This document shows, one piece after another, positions 63,254 through 64,000 of a stretch of 64,000 bases of DNA. The position numbers and the translations under genes are program-made. This stretch comes from Glycomyces dulcitolivorans. Lineage in GTDB: Bacteria > Actinomycetota > Actinomycetes > Mycobacteriales > Micromonosporaceae. The stretch spans positions 48,002 through 112,001 of the forward strand of contig NZ_QFRW01000080.1 in assembly GCF_003265355.1 (NCBI RefSeq), read 5' to 3'. The notes beneath the pieces are model-generated. The model was given only the letters and a program-made list of their open reading frames with translations. It made no database searches and was not told the origin of the DNA. How positions within the stretch are numbered: the first letter of the stretch is position 1; every line of letters starts with the position of its first letter.

Positions 63254-64000
63254 ATGCCTTCGACGAAATCCGAAACCGTGCGGCCCCCGGCCGTCGCCGG
63301 CCGCTTCTACCCGGCCGACCCGGTCCGGCTGCGCCGCGACGTCCAGCGCCTCATCGACGAGGTCGGCCCCGTGAGCGAACCGCTCGCGGCAGCCTACATC
63401 GCGCCCCACGCCGGATACCGCTACTCCGGGCCCGTCGCGGCCCAGGTGTACGCGCGGCTCGCCGCCCACCGCGGCCGCGTCAAGCGGGTCGTCCTGGTCG
63501 GGCCCTCCCACCACCACCCGCTCCGCGGCCACGCCGCGGCGCCCTACACCGGCTGGGAGACCCCGCTCGGGCTGGTCCGCGCCGCCCCCACGAACGTGGT
63601 CGGCTCCTCGAGGCTCCCGCACGAGGCCGAGCACTCCCTTGAGGTGCAGCTGCCGTTTCTCCAGGTCGCCCTCGGCGACGACATCGAGGTCACGCCGGTC
63701 GCCTGCGGGATGAGCCAGACCCCGGACACGGCGCGGATGATCGCGGCCCTGCTGGAGGAGGCCGGGGAGGACGCGGTCCTGATCTGCTCGACCGACCTGT
63801 CGCACTACCACGACCAGGCCACCGCCGAGAAGATCGACGCCGCCACCGCCGAGGCGATCAAGAGCCTGCGGCCGCGCGAGATCGCCCCGCAGCACGCGTG
63901 CGGCGTCCACGCGCTCCGCGGCACCGTCGCCTGGGCCGACGCGACCGGCCGGCGCCCGCGCGAACTCGCGCGCGCCACCTCGGCCGACACCGCCGGGACC
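63254..64000 (+). CDS. amrB: AmmeMemoRadiSam protein B (MEMO1 family), 3' end cut off
   Basis: At least 249 residues, open at the right edge. MEMO-family motifs: APHAGYRYSGPVAAQVY, VLVGPSHHHPLRG, EHSLEVQLPFLQ and STDLSHYHD, with His and Cys residues (HHH, ACG) at the metal or extradiol-dioxygenase-like site. It lies directly downstream of the radical SAM gene; an AMMECR1-domain gene would be expected further right or fused. Role in oxidative or metal-linked chemistry is inferred from family studies. Confidence 0.9.
   Translation, partial: MPSTKSETVRPPAVAGRFYPADPVRLRRDVQRLIDEVGPVSEPLAAAYIAPHAGYRYSGPVAAQVYARLAAHRGRVKRVVLVGPSHHHPLRGHAAAPYTGWETPLGLVRAAPTNVVGSSRLPHEAEHSLEVQLPFLQVALGDDIEVTPVACGMSQTPDTARMIAALLEEAGEDAVLICSTDLSHYHDQATAEKIDAATAEAIKSLRPREIAPQHACGVHALRGTVAWADATGRRPRELARATSADTAGT

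Overview
The window is high-GC (about 70 %) DNA from a mycelial actinomycete. The signs are an ECF sigma factor of the BldN type with a DUF5667 partner, a rex-hemA-hemC-hemD-hemB run, a Cdc48-like ATPase, a groEL copy under CIRCE elements, an MsiK-type sugar ATPase, and a mycothiol-type DinB-like protein. A Glycomyces-like genus would fit, but that is a guess. No rRNA, tRNA, CRISPR array, insertion sequence or prophage was seen.

Layout. 1-1794: a type VII (ESX) substrate cluster ending in a nuclease toxin cut by the left edge. 2098-3686: transglutaminase-like, DUF4287 and HXXEE genes. 3802-8606: two large glycosyltransferases that share a duplicated domain. 8559-11658: three secreted proteins. 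11709-13769: a second ESX-type trio. 13910-23160: a glycan-use locus made of an LplABC-type uptake operon, a 2-hydroxyacid dehydrogenase and a 1,422-residue modular secreted lyase. Four copies of one LacI-like operator sit at its three promoters. 23273-30633: small proteins, an internally deleted VOC gene, a STAND ATPase with TPRs overlapping a TagF-like gene on the other strand, membrane proteins and a metallophosphoesterase. 30635-43017: POT transporter, groEL, beta-helix membrane protein, Cdc48-like ATPase, epimerase and rhamnosyltransferase-like gene.

43014-54000: double GNAT protein, thrC behind a SAM riboswitch, a HAD/propeller/folP operon, the BldN/RsbN-like pair, a glutaredoxin-like protein and rex. 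52932-57918: heme genes hemA, hemC, hemD and hemB. 57915-58748: a VapBC-type toxin module with an extra antitoxin. 58810-64000: murB, a DinB-like protein, msiK, and the radical SAM and MEMO genes of an AmmeMemoRadiSam set cut by the right edge.

How the genes work together. The lyase would cut an acidic polysaccharide outside the cell and the lipoprotein and two permeases would import the products. No ATPase is encoded in that operon, so MsiK at 60861 is the likely energy source. Rex normally ties expression of linked genes to NADH/NAD+. Several genes have a -10 box 6-7 bases before the start codon, which suggests leaderless mRNAs.
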